Shown here in pieces: positions 10,059 through 18,022 of a stretch of DNA of 27,193 bases. The translations under genes and the position numbers were made by a program. The notes beneath the pieces were generated by a model. It was not told the origin of the DNA, made no database searches, and saw nothing but the letters and a program-made list of their open reading frames with translations. This DNA comes from an uncultured Porphyromonadaceae bacterium (GTDB lineage Bacteria > Bacteroidota > Bacteroidia > Bacteroidales > Muribaculaceae), in the NCBI GenBank assembly GCA_900546835.1, contig UREH01000008.1, forward strand, positions 1 to 27,193, in the 5' to 3' direction. Each line of letters starts with the position of its first letter. Positions within the stretch are counted from its first letter, which is position 1.

Positions 10059-10520
10059 ATGATGAAAAAGCTCATCCTCGCAATGCTTATGGCCGCAGCT
10101 GCTCTCGGAGCCTCGGCCGGAAATCCCGAAAAGCTTTTCGACGAGTTCAAAAAGGTCGAAAATACAGAATATGTGCGCGTAAGGCGCGCCTTCCTCTGGG
10201 CGATCCGCGCCACCGGCATGCTCAAGGATGTTCCGGCAGTGGGCAATATCACCGGAATCAAGGTGCTGAATTTCGACAGCATTACGCCTGACACGCAGAA
10301 TCGGTTCGACCGCAGGCTCGCTGAGGAGACAGAAGGATGGGAGGAAGTGCTCCGCACGCGCGACGACGACGGCAGCCTCGTACGCATGTTCTCGCGGACC
10401 GACGGAAAGAAGCTCCACAATCTGTATATTCTCACCTCCGAGCCCGGCGAGACCTCGTTTATAAGGCTTGGCGGCACTTTCTCAACCGACGACCTCCGGA
10501 AACTCGCGGACAAGCAATGA
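10059..10520 (+). CDS. DUF4252 domain protein, first of two
   Basis: A 153-residue exported protein with signal peptide (MMKKLILAMLMAAAALGASA). A compact alpha/beta body contains the pattern typical of DUF4252: an early phenylalanine-rich segment, then VLNFDSI near residue 70, the RTRDDDGSLVRMFSR strand pair, and ELYIL-like NLYILTSEPG before a final GTFSTDDL. The function of the family is unknown to me. In Bacteroidetes such genes commonly flank an ECF sigma factor, as here. The stop overlaps the sigma-factor start by ATGA, so sigma level is probably coupled to its translation. The start could also be the second ATG, one codon on. Confidence 0.82.
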   Translation: MMKKLILAMLMAAAALGASAGNPEKLFDEFKKVENTEYVRVRRAFLWAIRATGMLKDVPAVGNITGIKVLNFDSITPDTQNRFDRRLAEETEGWEEVLRTRDDDGSLVRMFSRTDGKKLHNLYILTSEPGETSFIRLGGTFSTDDLRKLADKQ

Positions 10521-11002
10521 CGGCCGATACGTTCAAAACCACAGTGTGCGTACATCTCGACGCGATGTATCGCGTGGCGCTCGCCCTGTGCGGCAACGGC
10601 GCCGACGCGGCCGACGCCGTCCAAAATGCAGCCATGAACCTGTGGGAAAAACGCCGACGGCTCGACGGTGTGGCCAACATGCAGGCCTACTGCGTGGGCA
10701 CAGCCCGAAACGCTGCCCTGACGCTCATTGCACGCCGCCATCCCGCCGACAGCATCGACACCGCTACCCCTACGCCCGACTACGCCACCCCCGAGAGCCG
10801 CCTCGAAAACGCCGACGCCGCCAACATCGTTGTAGCACTCATGCACACCCTCCCCGCGCAGCAGCGCACCGTGCTGGCCATGCGCGACGTGGAAGGACTT
10901 GAAATGAACGAAATCGAGAAGCTCACCGGTCTGACTTCACAGAATATCCGCGTACTGCTATGCAGGGCCCGGGCCACAATCCGCAAACACTTCACGAAAT
11001 GA
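10517..11002 (+). CDS. ECF-type RNA polymerase sigma factor
   Basis: A 161-residue sigma-70 family protein of extracytoplasmic-function type. Region 2 lies at about residues 13-73 (HLDAMYRVALALCGNGADAA to AYCVGTARNAALTLIARR). Region 4 lies at about 105-157 (LPAQQRTVLAMRDVEGLEM, then the helix-turn-helix LTSQNIRVLLCRARATIRK). The length is normal for the group. The start at 10517 gives a start overlapping the preceding DUF4252 stop; a longer in-frame reading from 10337 lies wholly over that gene and has no sigma homology. It likely directs transcription of this cassette, including the distal DUF4252 gene, under control of the next gene's product. Confidence 0.92.
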   Translation: MTADTFKTTVCVHLDAMYRVALALCGNGADAADAVQNAAMNLWEKRRRLDGVANMQAYCVGTARNAALTLIARRHPADSIDTATPTPDYATPESRLENADAANIVVALMHTLPAQQRTVLAMRDVEGLEMNEIEKLTGLTSQNIRVLLCRARATIRKHFTK

Positions 11003-11514
11003 ACAACAATACACATACTTACGAAGAAATCGCCCGACTGCTCGACCTGTACTATACGGGCCAGTCGACACTCGCCGACGAGCAGACACTCCGCGAATAT
11101 CTCGCTTCGACCGACGCCGACCCGGCTTTTACGGCCGACAAGAGGATGTTCGGCGCCATCAATGCCCCTGTGGCAGCTCCCGAGCAGCTGAAACAAGGAA
11201 TTTACAAGGAACTCGACCGCAAGGAAGCATCCGGGCGTTTCAGAAAGCGCATAAACCCGTTCTGGCAAAGGGTTGCCGCGGCTGTCGTAATAACATTTGC
11301 CGTCGGAACCACAACTTACCTTTCGGCTCCACATACGCCCGACGCCCCGATGCCTACCGAACTGACCGCCGATGAGGCACATGCCACTACCCAGCGTGCC
11401 CTCAACCTCCTCTGCCAGGTAATGGCCAAAGGTGAAACCGCCATCGCCAAAAGCGACTCCACCACCACGCACGCCATCGAGCAGACCATGCGTAAGCTCA
11501 ACAAACTGCAGTAA
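10999..11514 (+). CDS. Putative membrane anti-sigma factor
   Basis: A 171-residue protein with a cytoplasmic helical N-terminus (residues 1-88), one membrane segment (about 91-109, RVAAAVVITFAVGTTTYLS) and a short Pro/Thr-rich periplasmic tail with helices. It lacks an obvious zinc-binding HxxxCxxC motif. The anti-sigma role is inferred from topology and from its position: its start overlaps the sigma stop by ATGA. The upstream in-frame ATG at 10960 lies inside the sigma gene and would add 13 residues without domain support. It is the last gene of the three-gene coupled unit. Confidence 0.7.
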   Translation: MNNNTHTYEEIARLLDLYYTGQSTLADEQTLREYLASTDADPAFTADKRMFGAINAPVAAPEQLKQGIYKELDRKEASGRFRKRINPFWQRVAAAVVITFAVGTTTYLSAPHTPDAPMPTELTADEAHATTQRALNLLCQVMAKGETAIAKSDSTTTHAIEQTMRKLNKLQ

Positions 11515-11539
11515 CAGTCCGATAACCAATAAATTCGAC

Positions 11540-11561
11540 TAAGTAACTGGTCAAAATTATT
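11540..11561 (-). repeat. Dispersed 22-nt motif, copy D (minus)
   Basis: The reverse complement reads core TTTGACCAGTTACTTA preceded by AATAAT. It is 25 nt past the anti-sigma stop and points away from the following DUF4252 gene. The rest of the 238-nt gap (11515-11752) holds a small hairpin GTGTAG/CTACAC near 11611 and the second 50-nt block. Confidence 0.55.
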
Positions 11562-11676
11562 TTGATATTTCCGGGAGGAAGATTTTCAGGAGATTTTTCT
11601 CGATGAAGAAGGAGTGTAGATGCCTACACGACTGATGAAGAGAGGAAAAGATTCGAAAATTTTACCGCGGAAATGT

Positions 11677-11726
11677 TGAAATAATTAGATCAGGAAAGTA
11701 TAAAATAATTTTGAACAGTTACCTAT
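11677..11726 (+). repeat. 50-nt upstream block, copy 2 (includes 22-nt motif copy C)
   Basis: This is the partner of 9937-9986, with six mismatches. It contains motif copy C at 11704-11725 (core TTTGAACAGTTACCTA) and lies 27 nt before the second DUF4252 start. The common position upstream of both paralogs suggests shared regulation or descent from one duplicated gene plus promoter. Confidence 0.7.
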
Positions 11727-11752
11727 AAGCATTCACCAAATAAAGAACCGAC

Positions 11753-12247
11753 ATGAAACACCTGTTAATCGGCATAATGCTCTGCATAGCCGCCCTCGGC
11801 GCAAAAGCCGAATCGCTCTACGACGCATGCGAGAATATTCCCGGCATCTCGACAACCTACGTTTCAAAAGTTTTACTCGGGGCGGCGCAGAACCAAGTGT
11901 ATATGTATCCCCAAGGGATGAGCCTTAACCGTATTGTTGGCAAGCTCGACGGAATCCAGGTGCTCGAAGGAGAGAAAAAAGCCGCAACCGCCCTGCGCGA
12001 CAAAGCACGTCCCCTGCTCGACAAAGGTGGCTACGACCTCCTTCTGCGCAACCGCGACGAAGGCGAGGTTTCCGAAATCCTCTTCCGCAAGCTCGGCAAC
12101 GGCCGCAGCGAATGTGTGGTCTACGACTACGACCCTGACGACGGCGGCGAACTGAATATCGTGATATTTACAGGAACTTTCACCCTCCAGGACCTCACCC
12201 TCCAGGGTGCCACCGCCAAGGAGCGTCTCGACGCCAAACGCCTCTGA
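11753..12247 (+). CDS. DUF4252 domain protein, second of two
   Basis: A 164-residue exported protein with signal peptide (MKHLLIGIMLCIAALGAKA). It shares with the protein at 10059 the family layout: a central IVGKLDGIQVLEG strand, a LLLRNRDEGEVSEILFRKLG hairpin, then LNIVIFTGTFTLQDL near the end. The two are diverged paralogs, not a recent copy. It is transcribed separately from the sigma operon, after a 238-nt gap carrying the duplicated 50-nt block, and ends at a long hairpin. It is a plausible target of the ECF sigma factor; its function is unknown. Confidence 0.82.
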   Translation: MKHLLIGIMLCIAALGAKAESLYDACENIPGISTTYVSKVLLGAAQNQVYMYPQGMSLNRIVGKLDGIQVLEGEKKAATALRDKARPLLDKGGYDLLLRNRDEGEVSEILFRKLGNGRSECVVYDYDPDDGGELNIVIFTGTFTLQDLTLQGATAKERLDAKRL

Positions 12248-12297
12248 TTCCTCCATAATTCAGGCATACACAATCATTTAGACAAATACTGAGCCTC

Positions 12298-12334
12298 GCC
12301 GGTGTGTCGGAACCACTCATTCCGCCACACCGGC
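12298..12334 (+). terminator. Strong hairpin after the second DUF4252 gene
   Basis: GCCGGTGTG (12298-12306) pairs with CACACCGGC (12326-12334). After one mismatch the inner CGGAA/TTCCG continues the stem. No run of T follows (ACATTTATAA), so it may be a terminator of weak type or an mRNA end-protecting hairpin. Confidence 0.6.
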
Positions 12335-12524
12335 ACATTTATAACTCATCCCTCTTGGCAGCAATATACATGTTTGCATCCCTACAACTAATGGCTATCC
12401 ATTTAAGTAAAATCAGCAGTCGGCATGTATGTCTTCTCCTCACCTCTAAGCCTGAAAATCTGCGTAATTAAGTTAATTTGCAAAAAAACAGGAGCGGGGC
12501 AGGATGTTTTATTGGAAAATTTAG

Positions 12525-12532
12525 TAACTTTG
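12525..12532 (+). promoter_or_regulatory. Promoter -7 box and long leader for gapA
   Basis: TAACTTTG matches the TAnnTTTG box. A start near 12540 would give a GC-rich 5' leader of about 150 nt before gapA. No good -33 TTG is seen at 19-21 nt. The rest of the 443-nt gap (12248-12690) holds only the hairpin at 12298; I see no gene in it. Confidence 0.6.
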
Positions 12533-12678
12533 CAATGCTCAAAACACCCCGACGGCTCCAGAGGGCGCCCCGAGGCAAGCCGAAGGCCTGAGAAACAGAA
12601 ACATACGCCACTGATACATAGGCCATCCGGCACACATCATACAGACAACTACAAAACCAAAAAACTCTTCTTTTATAA

Positions 12679-13701
<1,023 letters not shown>

Positions 13702-13725
13702 TCCAAGCCCTACAAACATAAAGAG

Positions 13726-13760
13726 GCGCTGCGTCGGACTTCCGACACGGCGCTTTTTTT
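13726..13760 (+). terminator. Rho-independent terminator of gapA
   Basis: A 12-bp imperfect stem (GCGCTGCGTCGG with CCGACACGGCGC, 13727-13753) and an ACTT-type loop are followed by seven T. Confidence 0.88.
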
Positions 13761-13886
13761 GTCAGAACGGCAATTGTGCTGACCGTCCCATTTACGATAG
13801 TCCTTGGTAGCATTGAGTAATCCAGTCATAGAATTGTATCACGCCACACAGTTTCACACAAATTATGAAGTGTAATTTGTAACCAT

Positions 13887-13894
13887 TAACTTTG
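13887..13894 (+). promoter_or_regulatory. Promoter -7 box of the family 2 glycosyltransferase gene
   Basis: TAACTTTG lies 20 nt before the ATG at 13915. A -33 TTG at standard spacing is not clear. Confidence 0.55.
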
Positions 13895-13914
13895 TATCAT
13901 CAGAGCGGATAACG

Positions 13915-14703
13915 ATGATTACAGCAAGTATCGTGACATATCACACGGATATCGACGAACTCGACAGATGTTTGTCGGCGCTCGACTCGCCCTTATTGGA
14001 GCGTATATACATCATCGACAACGGAAAGGAGGAGCGCTTAAAGGCCTGGGCTGCCGACAAGAATGTAATCTACATCGCGGCCGACAATACAGGATATGGA
14101 GCCGCCCACAATATCGCTATCCGCAAGGGGTTTGAAGCAGGCTCGAAGTATCACCTCGTGCTCAACAGCGACATTTATTTTGACAGCGACATCATTGGCA
14201 AACTCTATGAATTTATGGAGCGAAATCACGATGTCGGTATGGTGCAGCCACGGATTTTATGCCCCGACGGCTCGCAGCAGTACACCTGCCGTCGGCTACC
14301 GACGCCTCTCGACGTGTTCGGGCGTCGTTTCCTTCCTAAATGCCTTTTCAGGAAGCGCAACGACTTCTATCTACTCAAACACCTCGACGTAAACAAAATA
14401 CACAACATTCCATATCATCAAGGGAGCTTTATGTTTATCCGTAGCGAGGCATTAAAAGCCGAAGGATTATTCGACGAACGCTTCTTTATGTACCCCGAAG
14501 ACATCGACCTTACGCGCCGCATACATCGCCACTGGAAAACTTTGTATTATCCGGCTTGCGAGATAGTGCACGACCATCGCGCAGAATCATACAAGAGCCT
14601 ACGTATGACCAAGATACACATCATCAATATGATGCGCTATTTCAATAAGTGGGGATGGTGGGTCGACGGCGAGCGCCGCCGTTTCAACAAGTCAATCAAC
14701 TGA
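13915..14703 (+). CDS. Family 2 glycosyltransferase (rhamnosyltransferase-like)
   Basis: A 262-residue GT-A fold enzyme. The N-terminal nucleotide-binding strand is MITASIVTYH. The metal-binding motif is NSD at residues 84-86 within LVLNSDIYFD. The acceptor-side pattern QGSFMFIRSEAL (169-180) and FFMYPEDIDLTRR (190-202) are typical of the rhamnosyltransferase-like branch of GT2. No membrane segment is seen, although the aromatic and basic C-terminus may sit at the membrane. It would transfer a sugar from a nucleotide donor onto a growing cell-surface glycan; donor and acceptor cannot be told from sequence. It is monocistronic with its own promoter box and no sugar-biosynthesis neighbours. Confidence 0.9.
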   Translation: MITASIVTYHTDIDELDRCLSALDSPLLERIYIIDNGKEERLKAWAADKNVIYIAADNTGYGAAHNIAIRKGFEAGSKYHLVLNSDIYFDSDIIGKLYEFMERNHDVGMVQPRILCPDGSQQYTCRRLPTPLDVFGRRFLPKCLFRKRNDFYLLKHLDVNKIHNIPYHQGSFMFIRSEALKAEGLFDERFFMYPEDIDLTRRIHRHWKTLYYPACEIVHDHRAESYKSLRMTKIHIINMMRYFNKWGWWVDGERRRFNKSIN

Positions 14704-14856
14704 TTTACATCACCTTGACCACATCCATACCGCAGCGTCGGCAGGCGCCGAGTAAGCCGTATCCGTCTGAAATCACGCAAGAACGGGTGGTGGGAAAACC
14801 AATTGGCGGGCGGCTACGTTGTATTGGTATATATAACTTCTGACAGATATACTGAT

Positions 14857-15165
14857 ATGAACGTAAAAGATATGACCTACACAGACCTTACCGACAAAAG
14901 CCCCCTTGTACTCATAGAGTTTTATGCAAGCTGGTGCCCCCACTGCCAGCGTATGATGCCCGTAGTGGCACAGGTAAAGGAACTCCTCGCCGGAATCGCC
15001 GAAGTATATCAGCTCGACATCGACGCCAACCAGGACGCCGCCGAAGCCGCCGGCACCGAATCGATTCCGACATTTATCGTCTACAAGGACGGTAAGGAAG
15101 TCTGGCGCCACAGCGGCGAAATCGAAGGCGAGGTACTTCTGAGCCAGGTGCAGAAATACGCCTGA
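14857..15165 (+). CDS. Thioredoxin-family protein, WCPHC active site
   Basis: A 102-residue single-domain thioredoxin without signal peptide. The redox motif is WCPHC (Cys27, Cys30) and the cis-proline is Pro71 (SIPTF). CPHC is the motif of DsbA-like oxidases rather than of classical CGPC thioredoxin, so an oxidising or isomerising role is possible. The start at 14857 was chosen because it gives the usual thioredoxin N-terminus; a reading from 14803 would add 18 unrelated residues. It is 24 nt upstream of the VKOR-family gene, and two more thioredoxins follow. The gap before it (14704-14856) has no clear gene. Confidence 0.92.
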   Translation: MNVKDMTYTDLTDKSPLVLIEFYASWCPHCQRMMPVVAQVKELLAGIAEVYQLDIDANQDAAEAAGTESIPTFIVYKDGKEVWRHSGEIEGEVLLSQVQKYA

Positions 15166-15189
15166 AAAATCTACTGGGTTACCTACGTC

Positions 15190-16191
15190 ATGGACAGTTC
15201 ATCGACCCTCCTGAGCGATTTTCTCGGCCAGCTCGGTGTGGCCCACACGCGCGGCTACACGTCGGAGCGCTACGTGTCGATGCCGTTTCCAACGCTGTTC
15301 GGCCTGAAGAAACTGCTGGAGGAATATGGTGTGGAAAGCCGCGGTATCCGGCTGGAGAATCCGGCCGACATAGCGAGCCTCCCCACCCCGTTTCTGGCCA
15401 GGACGGTAGGCGGATTCATCATCGTGACCGCCTGCGACGGCCATAAGCTCCACTACATATCGAGCGGACAGCCTGAGACCATCGCCGTGGAGGATTTCAC
15501 ACCGGCCTGGTGCGGCACCGCACTGCTCGCCTATCCGTGTCGCGACGCGCGCGAACCGGACTACTGTCTTCACAAGCGGCTTGAGATAGCCCAGGCTGCC
15601 AAGCGATGGATTCTGATTGCTATCGCCGTCGGGCTGGCCATCTACCTCTTCGTGAGCGGAGGCCAGTGGCGCCACTGGTCGATGTGGGGCATCGCCGCCA
15701 TCGACCTTGCGGGCATATATATAAGCTGGCTGCTCGTGCAGAAAACGCTGAAAATCCACAGCCGAGCCGCCGACAGGGTTTGTGGCGTAATCGAGGCCGG
15801 AGGGTGCGACGACGTGGTCCACAGCGCAGCCTCCAAATTCTTCGGCCTTTTCTCCTGGAGCGAGGTCGGCTTCACCTATTTCTCGGTGAGCCTGCTCTGC
15901 CTGCTGATATTTCCGGAATATACACCCTATCTGGCCGCAATAAATGTATGCTGCCTTCCGTATTCATTCTGGAGCGTATGGTATCAGAAGTTCCGCGCCA
16001 AAGCGTGGTGCACGCTCTGCCTTACGGTGCAGGCTTCGCTGTGGGGGCTGTTCGGCTTCTATCTTGCCGGCGGATGGCTCAGCCACGTGTTTCCGCTCCA
16101 CATCCAGTTTTTCGTGCTTGGATTCACCTACGCAGGCGTTCTCCTGGCCCTCAACAGCGTAATGCCACGTTTTGAAAACCGACAGCAATGA
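15190..16191 (+). CDS. VKOR-family membrane oxidoreductase with C39-like N-terminal domain
   Basis: A 333-residue protein. Residues 1-110 resemble a peptidase C39-like domain (FGLKKLLEEYGVESRGIRL, then a PFLARTVGGFIIV strand and the HYIS segment), but the catalytic cysteine expected near the N-terminus is absent, so peptidase activity is unlikely. Residues 138-325 form a helical membrane domain of the vitamin K epoxide reductase type. A loop cysteine pair lies at Cys198 and Cys206 (CGVIEAGGC), and the membrane-buried CxxC at Cys274/Cys277 (WCTLC). VKOR homologs reoxidise thioredoxin-like partners with quinone, driving disulfide formation. Three such partners are encoded beside it. The stop overlaps the next ORF by ATGA. 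Confidence 0.88.
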   Translation: MDSSSTLLSDFLGQLGVAHTRGYTSERYVSMPFPTLFGLKKLLEEYGVESRGIRLENPADIASLPTPFLARTVGGFIIVTACDGHKLHYISSGQPETIAVEDFTPAWCGTALLAYPCRDAREPDYCLHKRLEIAQAAKRWILIAIAVGLAIYLFVSGGQWRHWSMWGIAAIDLAGIYISWLLVQKTLKIHSRAADRVCGVIEAGGCDDVVHSAASKFFGLFSWSEVGFTYFSVSLLCLLIFPEYTPYLAAINVCCLPYSFWSVWYQKFRAKAWCTLCLTVQASLWGLFGFYLAGGWLSHVFPLHIQFFVLGFTYAGVLLALNSVMPRFENRQQ

Positions 16192-16370
16192 AACCACTAC
16201 AGATACCTCCACCCGACCCCTCGGTGAAGTTCACCGAACTCACTCCACTGCAGCTCAATGCGCTCCATCTGGCCGACCGCCGCACGCTCCTCACCCCCGA
16301 ACTGCTCGAGCAGATGGCTGCCCGACGCGCAGCCGAAGCCAGAACATCGGCAGGGGGTAAAACGTTATAA
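16188..16370 (+). CDS. Small 60-residue protein coupled to the VKOR gene
   Basis: A 60-residue soluble ORF whose ATG overlaps the VKOR stop (ATGA), 39 nt before the next thioredoxin. It has no cysteine, signal peptide or membrane segment. The N-terminus is proline-rich (IPPPDPS), followed by an amphipathic FTELTPLQLNALHL, a LLTPELLEQM helix, an Ala/Arg-rich stretch, and an end in SAGGKTL. I do not recognise a family. The coupled start and GC-rich codon pattern favour a real gene. Position suggests a partner, substrate or regulator of the redox cluster. The Gly-Gly pair is only three residues from the end, so a cleaved peptide precursor is unlikely. Confidence 0.62.
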   Translation: MKPLQIPPPDPSVKFTELTPLQLNALHLADRRTLLTPELLEQMAARRAAEARTSAGGKTL

Positions 16371-16409
16371 TCTATAGACAACAACACCAAACTAAAAACA
16401 GATATCATT

Positions 16410-16724
16410 ATGAGCGAATTCAGTAACATAATCGGCGAATCGAAACCCACTCTGGTCGACTTTTTCGCAACCTGGTGCGGCCCATGCAAAATGCAGGCTC
16501 CCATTCTCGAAGCAGTCAAGAAAACCGTAGGCGACACTGCCAACATCGTGAAAATCGACATCGACAAAAATCAGGAACTTGCAATGCGCTACCGCGTACA
16601 GTCGGTGCCCACCCTCATTCTGTTCAAGAACGGCGAACCCGTATGGCGCACCGTCGGGGTGCAGCAGCAGGGACTGCTCGAAAGCAAAATCAGGGAGTAT
16701 ATCCCCGAAAAATCCGACGAATAA
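16410..16724 (+). CDS. trx: Thioredoxin, WCGPC active site
   Basis: A 104-residue cytoplasmic-type thioredoxin. The classical motif WCGPC is at residues 22-26 (Cys23, Cys26), the cis-proline at Pro67 (SVPTL), and the final helix ends in KSDE. All core residues of the fold are present. It would act as a dithiol reductant. Placed third in the redox cluster, 39 nt after the 60-residue ORF, it is the only one of the three thioredoxins with the canonical active site. Confidence 0.95.
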   Translation: MSEFSNIIGESKPTLVDFFATWCGPCKMQAPILEAVKKTVGDTANIVKIDIDKNQELAMRYRVQSVPTLILFKNGEPVWRTVGVQQQGLLESKIREYIPEKSDE

Positions 16725-16785
16725 TTCTACTGAAGAAGTGTCATAACGATCCGTCAGCGAGAAAGGTTTTAATAATTTACAAATT

Positions 16786-17082
16786 ATGGATACATTGAAA
16801 AACGCACTGACCGAAGCCAAACCGACACTCGTCGAAGTGTTCTCGCCCCGGTGCTCGCATTGCGTGGATATGGAGCCGGTAGTAGCCGAGCTCCGCACCC
16901 GACTGGCCGACAAGGCCAACGTGATTCAAATCGACGGCACCGTCGACCAGGATATCATACACGAATACAAAATAGCCGCCTATCCCTGTTGGCTCCTCTT
17001 TAAGGACGGCAAACAGGCATGGCGCGACTACGGATCGAAGCCTCTGGGTGAACTCGAGCACATGGTGCGCGACTTCATATAA
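16786..17082 (+). CDS. Thioredoxin-like protein with atypical CSHC motif
   Basis: A 98-residue thioredoxin fold. The active-site segment reads SPRCSHC (Cys23, Cys26): the usual Trp is replaced by Arg and the dipeptide is Ser-His. The cis-proline segment is AYPCW, with Pro67 followed by an extra cysteine (Cys68) close to the active site in the fold. These changes suggest altered redox potential or partner choice rather than loss of function, since both active-site cysteines remain. It follows the canonical thioredoxin after 61 nt and closes the cluster. Confidence 0.88.
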   Translation: MDTLKNALTEAKPTLVEVFSPRCSHCVDMEPVVAELRTRLADKANVIQIDGTVDQDIIHEYKIAAYPCWLLFKDGKQAWRDYGSKPLGELEHMVRDFI

Positions 17083-17101
17083 GTTTTTCGCGATAAATCA
17101 T

Positions 17102-17142
17102 TACCTTTGCAAGGGAGTCCGTCTGCTTTCGGACTCCCTTGC
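17102..17142 (+). promoter_or_regulatory. -7 box overlapping a perfect 13-bp hairpin before tyrA
   Basis: TACCTTTG (17102-17109) is a -7 box match whose last G begins the stem GCAAGGGAGTCCG (17109-17121). The stem pairs exactly with CGGACTCCCTTGC (17130-17142). The hairpin could be the 3' end of the thioredoxin transcript or a leader stem-loop of the tyrA mRNA. No T-run follows. Confidence 0.5.
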
Positions 17143-17195
17143 CGGTTATTGCTACTCCGGCCTACCAACTCATTACATCAATCAAACGCTACACA

Positions 17196-17969
17196 ATGAA
17201 AATCCTGATACTTGGTGCCGGGAAAATGGGCACATTCTTCTGCGACCTCCTGTCGTTCAGCCACGATGTCGCACTCTACGACCCGGACCCGAAGCGTATG
17301 CGGTTCATTTTCAATGCCCGGCGTATGCTCAGTCTCGACGAGGCCGACGAGTTCGCCCCGGAATTGCTCATCAACGCCGCCACCGTCAGCCATACCATTG
17401 AGGCCTTCCGCGAGGCGCTGCCGCACCTGCCGACGGGATGCATACTCAGCGACATAGCCTCCGTAAAATCAGGCTTGCCGGAATTCTACGCCTCAGTCGG
17501 GCATCCGTTTGTGAGCACCCACCCCATGTTCGGTCCGACGTTCGCTTCGCTCGACAATCTGAGCCACCAGAACGCCATAGTAATCAGCGATGGGTCGGAC
17601 CTGGGCAAGGCGTTTTTCCGCGACCTCTACAGCTCGCTGCACCTCAACATCGCCGAAGCCGACTTCGCCACCCACGACCTGATGATGAGCTATTCACTCA
17701 CCGTTCCGATGGCCGCTACGATGGCATTCGCCAACATCGCCGGGCGCCAGGAAGCCCCCGGAACCACCTTCGGACGCCATATAGCCATAGCGCGCGGCGT
17801 AACCTCCGAAGACGAGAACCTGCTGGTTGAAATCCTGATGAACCCACACAGCGCCACACGCCTGGACGCCCTCATCGACAGCCTCCAATCGCTCCGCGAC
17901 GCCGTAGCCTCCGGCGACCGTCCCGCTCTCCGCTCCTACATAGCCTCAGCCGCCGCTGCCGTCAGGTAA
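17196..17969 (+). CDS. tyrA: Prephenate dehydrogenase family protein
   Basis: A 257-residue NAD(P)-dependent enzyme of tyrosine biosynthesis, oxidatively decarboxylating prephenate to 4-hydroxyphenylpyruvate (arogenate use cannot be excluded). The Rossmann motif is GAGKMG (residues 7-12). The SDIASVKS motif lies at 85-92 and the substrate-site STHPMFGPT at 107-115. A helical C-terminal dimerisation domain follows. It lacks chorismate mutase and ACT domains. The start at 17196 puts the Rossmann strand at the N-terminus, as in the family; an upstream reading from 17139 adds 19 unrelated residues. It faces the minus-strand lipoprotein gene convergently, about 50 nt away. Confidence 0.88.
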   Translation: MKILILGAGKMGTFFCDLLSFSHDVALYDPDPKRMRFIFNARRMLSLDEADEFAPELLINAATVSHTIEAFREALPHLPTGCILSDIASVKSGLPEFYASVGHPFVSTHPMFGPTFASLDNLSHQNAIVISDGSDLGKAFFRDLYSSLHLNIAEADFATHDLMMSYSLTVPMAATMAFANIAGRQEAPGTTFGRHIAIARGVTSEDENLLVEILMNPHSATRLDALIDSLQSLRDAVASGDRPALRSYIASAAAAVR

Positions 17970-18022
17970 TCACCCCGCCACCCGATAGAAGATGGTCTGA
18001 CGTAAGGACTTTTGGGTGCGCC

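Noticed and set aside
10337..10516. 60-residue N-terminal extension of the ECF sigma factor
   Set aside because: It lies entirely over the DUF4252 gene in another frame; the sigma region 2 begins soon after the ATG at 10517.
16188..16370. The 60-residue ORF as a double-glycine leader peptide precursor
   Set aside because: The Gly-Gly pair is followed by only three residues, leaving no core peptide; no C39 transporter is present.
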